From Poronia punctata (Eukaryota; Ascomycota; Sordariomycetes; Xylariales; Xylariaceae), in the NCBI GenBank assembly GCA_022579005.1, contig MU401470.1:248001-312000 (forward strand): a stretch of DNA of 64,000 nucleotides, written 5' to 3'. Position 1 is the stretch's first letter, and every line of letters begins with the position of its first letter. The position numbers and the translations under genes were made by a program. Below the pieces are notes generated by a model. It searched no databases. It saw nothing but the letters and a program-made list of their open reading frames with translations, and had not been told where the DNA came from. Positions 59,201-64,000 of the stretch are shown piece by piece.

Positions 59201-61602
59201 TAATACTTTATATTAGTATATATTATATTAAGTTTAAAAAATTATAAGGTTTTTTATTTTTAATATTATTTAAATATAATAAAATGCTTATTATATATTA
59301 ATTTTAATAAATATTTTTGCTTTAAATATATATAATAAAGTTTTTTTAATTAGTAATAAAAAGTATTAATTTTTTTTTATTAAGTTATTTAACTTTTAAT
59401 AGTTAATATAAAAATATAGTTTTTTATATAGTTTTAATATAAATAAAACTAAAAATATTTATAAAGTATTACTTAGCTTAATAAAGCTTTTTTATAACTA
59501 GTTTACTAAGTATTTTTTAATTGCTTTTAACTTGTTTAGCAATATTTTATATAATAAGTTATACTTAAAATTTTTTAGTAATTTTTTTTTTAAAAATTTA
59601 ATTTAATAGTTTACTTTAAGCTAATATAGCAATAAAGTATTTAAATTAACTTTGCTAAAAGTGCGTAATAAGTTATAATATTTAAAAAAAATTACTTTTA
59701 AAGCTTGCTTTTTTAACTTTTTGCTTTTTTTATTAAAAAGGTTTTTAATTTATTTTTTGTTTATAACTATATTAATTTTTTTTATATTAGTTATTTTAAC
59801 TTTATTTTTTAATTAATTTACTTAAATTATATACTAAAATAATAAAGCTATAAGTAAATAAAGTTTAACTATAAGTTTTTTTTTATATTAAAATATATTA
59901 TTTTTTTTTATTTAATATAGTTTTTATACGTTAAATAATTATTTATTAAAAATACTTTATATTTTTTATATTTTTTTAAGTAAGTTTTCTTTTACTATTA
60001 AAGCTTTTTTTATTTTTTAAAAATTAACTTTTATTAAGTTAAAATAAATATAATAGCAAAAGATTTTTTTTATAAAAGCTAATATTATATTATTAATTAA
60101 AAGTTTAAAGCTTGTTTTTTTAAGTATTTATATTTAAGTACTTTTATTTAATAAGTATTTAAATTTTATTAATAAAGTTTTTAAAAATAGTAGCTAGTAG
60201 TTTTTATAATTTAGCAATACTTTATATTTAGCAAACTATAGCTTACTTAATATTATATTATATTATATATATAAAATTATTAAAAAAACTTTTTTAAACG
60301 TTTACTAGTTTATTTAAAATATAATTATAAGTATTTTATATATTTTTTAGCAACTTTTACTATTAAATTTTATTGCTATATAATAATTAAAGTTTATAAT
60401 AATAATTAAGTTAAAGTTAGCTTTAATTTTTATTACTAAAAACGTATTTATAGCTATATATATATTAGCTTTTATATTACTTAAAACGTTGTTAGTTTAT
60501 AAAAAAGATTTATTATTTAATAATATATAGCTAAATATAAAAAAATCTTTTTTTATATACTTATTTACTATATTTAATTTTTTATTTATATTAATACTAA
60601 GTAATACTTTTTTTAAGTAAAAGTTAACTTATTTTAAAGTTATTTTTTTAAAGTTTATTTTTTTTTTTTTTTTTTAGCAAAAAAAGCATTATTATTATAA
60701 CTATAAGCTAGTAAAATAGCTTAAATGCATACTTGCTAATTAAAGTTATTTTTTTTTATAAATATTTATAAAAGGTATATTTTTAGCTTTTATAATTAAA
60801 GTAATAACTTTTAATAATTAAAATTTTTATTTTTTTAATAAAAAGCTTAAGTTATTGTTTTAAAAAAACTTGTTAGCTAAGTTAGTTACTATTATATAGT
60901 TTAATATTACTAGTATAGCTTTTTATAACTATATTTATTTTTTTAGTATTAAGCTATGCTAGTTTAACTATATTAAAGCAAAAGTTATTAGCAAGCTTTT
61001 ATGCTATTTTATATTTATTTTTTTATTAAAAGATATAAACTACTTATATATAGTATTAAATAAATATATTAAAATTAATAGTATTATTAAAATATTAAAA
61101 TATAGTTTTACGTTATAAGTAAGCTATAAGTTTATTATAAAACTTTTTTTTTTATTTAGTATAAAAAATTTATTATTTGCTTGCTAAGCATATAAAATTA
61201 TTTTTAAAAGTTTAGTAATTAGCAAAACTTTTTATTTTTAATTTTTAATATTTAGTTTTAATATTTTATTTTTAGTTAACGTTTTTATATTTGCTTTTTA
61301 AGTAGTTTAAAAGCTTAATAAGCATATTTATTATATTTAAATAATTATTTTATAAATATAGTTAAAAGTTTTTAGCTATAATACTTTTTAAGTAAGCTTT
61401 AATATTAGCTAGTTTAGCTTAGTTATTAATAAACTAATTTTTATTAGCTTTAAAATAATTATATATATAGCGTAGCTATACTTTAAACGTAACCTTATTT
61501 TTTTTTTTATTATTATAAAACGTAAATACTTTAATCTTTGCAAATTTATAAGGTTATATAAAAAAAGTAAATAAAAAAACGTTATTTTAAAATATTAATT
61601 TA

Positions 61603-61740
61603 TTATAAGCTAGTAAGTTTACTACTTATTAATTAGCGTTAATTATTTAGTTTTTTAAGCAGTTAATCTTATTATAAGCTAGTAAGTTTACTACTTATTA
61701 ATTAACGTTAATTATTTAGTTTTTTAAGCAGTTAATCTTA
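61603..61740. repeat. 69-bp tandem duplication
   Basis: Two copies (61603-61671 and 61672-61740) plus the first 9 bases of a third. The only difference I see is one G/A (ATTAGCGTTA against ATTAACGTTA). 69 is a multiple of three, so it could once have been coding. Confidence 0.88.
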
Positions 61741-62672
61741 TTATAAGCTTTTACTAGCTTTAAAGTTATATGTTTTATAATTTTGTTTTAATTTATAGTT
61801 AGCAAAGGTATAGTTTTATTTTAACTATGTATTTAGTTTTTTTTTTGCTTTTATAAACGTTATATTTTAGCTTTTAGCTTAGTAGTTTTTTTTAAACTAA
61901 AATAAGCTAAATAATATGCTTATTAAACTAAATTTATTATAGTTTATTAGCTAATAGTAAGTAGGTAATATATAGTGTTTTTTTATACTTAATATGCTAT
62001 TAGCATTAAAGCTTAAATTTTTAATTTTTAAAAGACTACTTTAAGGTAAGATTTTATTAGGTTATTAAAAGCTTTAATATTTATAGTGCTATTAAAATTA
62101 AAAATAGCTTTTTTTTTATATTTTATAAGCATTATAAATAAAAAGCTAAGTTTATTAGTTTTTTTAATATATAGCTTAGTAAAAGCTTTTATTAGCTTAT
62201 AAGTTTTTTAATAAAATTTTTTAATTATTTATATATAGCATGTTTTTTTAAAAGTAGTTTTAGCTATATATTAATTAAATACTTAAGCTTATTTTATTAA
62301 AGTTTTTAAAATATTTTTATTATTAGATTTTTTAGCAATATAACTTAAAGTTTTACTTTTTATTTTTAAAAATAAGTAAAAAAGTATAATAAATTATTTA
62401 TAAGCTTTTATTTAAAAAATCTTATTTGTTTTAAAAATAGTTTTTATAAAGTTACTATTTTAGTATAGTATTTTAGCTAAAGCTTATTGCTTTATAGTTA
62501 TACGTATTTTTGCACGTTTTTTATTTTTTTAAGCTATAACTAGTTAGTAGCTAAAATATTAGTTTTTAGCAGCGCTACTAATATAGTACTGCTAAGTTAA
62601 GTTAATTTTAATTAAGTTAAATTGTTAAGTTAAAATATTATATTTTTTAACTAATATTAATAACTTTAAAAT

Positions 62673-62919
62673 TGTTATAATTAAATTATAAAAAAAGCAA
62701 GGCTTTTAAAAGTAACTTAATTTATTGCTAAAAATCTTAAAGTAAAAAAAAAAAAAAAAAAAAAGCTTTTAAGTTCTTATTAAAGGTGCAGACCTATATG
62801 TGTACTAACTAGTAAGGCTGCAGCTGTTTGCAAGTATAGGCCCTTATATTTATTATTTAAAAGAGGTAATAGCTATAAGCTATCTAATTAGCTGTACTGC
62901 TATTAACTAATCTATAACT
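62673..62919 (-). repeat. LTR (right copy) of the minus-strand retrotransposon
   Basis: Pairs with 56049-56294. Retains some bases the left copy lost, such as CTGCAGCTGTTTGC. Confidence 0.85.
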
Positions 62920-62924
62920 TTTAA

Positions 62925-64000
62925 TATATAATTTTAAAACATAGTTTTAAACTATTAAATAAACTTGTTTAAGTTTAGTATTTTTATAATATATTAAGCT
63001 ATATTACTATAATACTTTAATTTAAATATTTTGCAAAAGTTATAATACTTTTTTATAAAATTTTTAAATTTTTTTTTAATATAGCTTTATAGCTTTGCTA
63101 TGCATTTTAAAGCTAAAGCTATTTTAATTAAGCAAGCTTTTATTAGTACTATATTTAAGCTTTATTTATTAATAAAAAGCTTACTTAATTAATATAATAA
63201 TAGTTTTTTAAAAAGTTTATAGTATAAGTTTAAAAGTATAAGCAAACTTAGCTTTATTAAAATAAAAATTTAAATAAGTTTTTTTATTATAAGTTAAAAG
63301 TTTATTTAGTTATACTAAGTTAACTTTAGCTAAAATAATAAGTTAAAAAAGCTATTTAAATATATAAGCAAGTTATTTTTTTATAGTTACTAGTAAACTT
63401 TTATTATTATTATTATTACTAAAGCTGCTAAAAAGCCTTTATAAAAGTTTTTATAAAAGTTTTTATAATAAAGGTAATAGCTAATAACTATTAAAATTAT
63501 TATTAAAGTTATTTAAATTATTACTACTTAAAGTACTTAAAAATATTTTTTTTAGTTTGCTTATAAAAAAAGGTTAAAAGTATATTATAAAATGCTATGC
63601 TTAGGCTTTTTTTATAATTTTTTAAGCTTATATAGCTTAAAAAGCTTTTAAAATAAATTACTTTTAAATATAAGCTTTTAAGCTAAAATATTTAGTTAGT
63701 AAAGCTTATAAGCTAAAATAGTTAATAAACGCGCTAAAAAAAGCACTTTTTAGCTTACTTATTAGCAAATTAACATTTACTAGTTATTTTTAATTTTAAT
63801 AAAGTTATTTTTAAATTTTATTAATTATAGCTTAAATATAAGCTTATAAGTTATTTAATTAAAAAAAGTTTATATAAAGCTACTATTAAAAGTTTTAAAT
63901 TTATTTATTAGTTTTTTTAATATAATTATTTAAATTATTAATAAGTTTATAATAATTGCTTTTTTGCTTTTAAACCTTTTAATAAAGTTTTAGCAAAGCT
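62925..64000. repeat. AT-rich decayed repeat, continues beyond the window
   Basis: Same composition as 53279-56043 and probably its continuation after removing the nested retrotransposon. No terminal repeat appears before the window ends. Confidence 0.5.

Larger units (their letters stand above)
56049..62919 (-). mobile_element. Decayed LTR retrotransposon, minus orientation (about 6.9 kb)
   Basis: Two direct repeats, 56049-56294 (246 bp) and 62673-62919 (247 bp), both start TGTTATAATTA and end TATAACT. The duplication TTTAA is present on both sides (56044-56048 and 62920-62924). The interior is strongly T-rich on the + strand, opposite to the 9.5-kb element, so coding was on the minus strand (inference). 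Internal frames are destroyed. The end is CT, not the usual CA, so the right boundary may be off by a base or two. It contains a 69-bp tandem duplication. Confidence 0.8.

Overview
The window reads as part of a filamentous ascomycete (Pezizomycotina) chromosome. The reasons are short introns (53 to 265 nt) with GTAAGT-like donors and CTAAC/CTAAT branch sites, two Zn2Cys6 regulators, a fungal GRDP-like gene, and large AT-rich blocks of repeat DNA that carry C-to-T damage on both strands, as expected of repeat-induced point mutation (RIP). The species cannot be named from the sequence.

Layout: 1-12365 is about 12 kb of moderate-GC DNA with no gene I can support, ending in a microsatellite-rich stretch. 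12366-14921 (-) is a three-exon Zn2Cys6 transcription factor. 19424-19782 (-) is a two-exon gene for an 85-residue protein with a cysteine-rich tail. 20645-23203 (-) is a five-exon GRDP-like (DUF1399) gene ending in a 12-nt exon. 25031-32634 is a three-layer transposon nest: a hAT-like miniature element bordered by an 8-bp target duplication, split by a decayed LTR retrotransposon (25327-31639, two 258-bp LTRs) and, inside its right terminal repeat, by an 812-bp Mutator-like element (9-bp duplication). 33936-34298 (+) is a small two-exon gene, facing a second Zn2Cys6 transcription factor (34620-36624, -, four exons). A second, undisrupted copy of the hAT-like miniature element lies at 40452-40888. 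A poly-G / 10-N / poly-C scaffold gap (41593-41773) precedes the second AT-rich block, which runs from about 41895 past the window end and holds two more complete, decayed LTR retrotransposons (43786-53273 and 56049-62919). Both sit in older AT-rich sequence.

The five supported genes are ordinary nuclear genes and do not form an obvious pathway or biosynthetic cluster. The two regulators share no visible target gene here. The most unusual feature is the damage pattern of the repeats. Surviving cytosines are almost all preceded by a purine, and paired repeat copies differ mainly at cytosines preceded by a pyrimidine. That differs from the textbook CpA preference of RIP. No CRISPR array, rRNA or convincing tRNA gene was seen. 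All exon structures were worked out by hand from splice signals and frame continuity, without transcript data.
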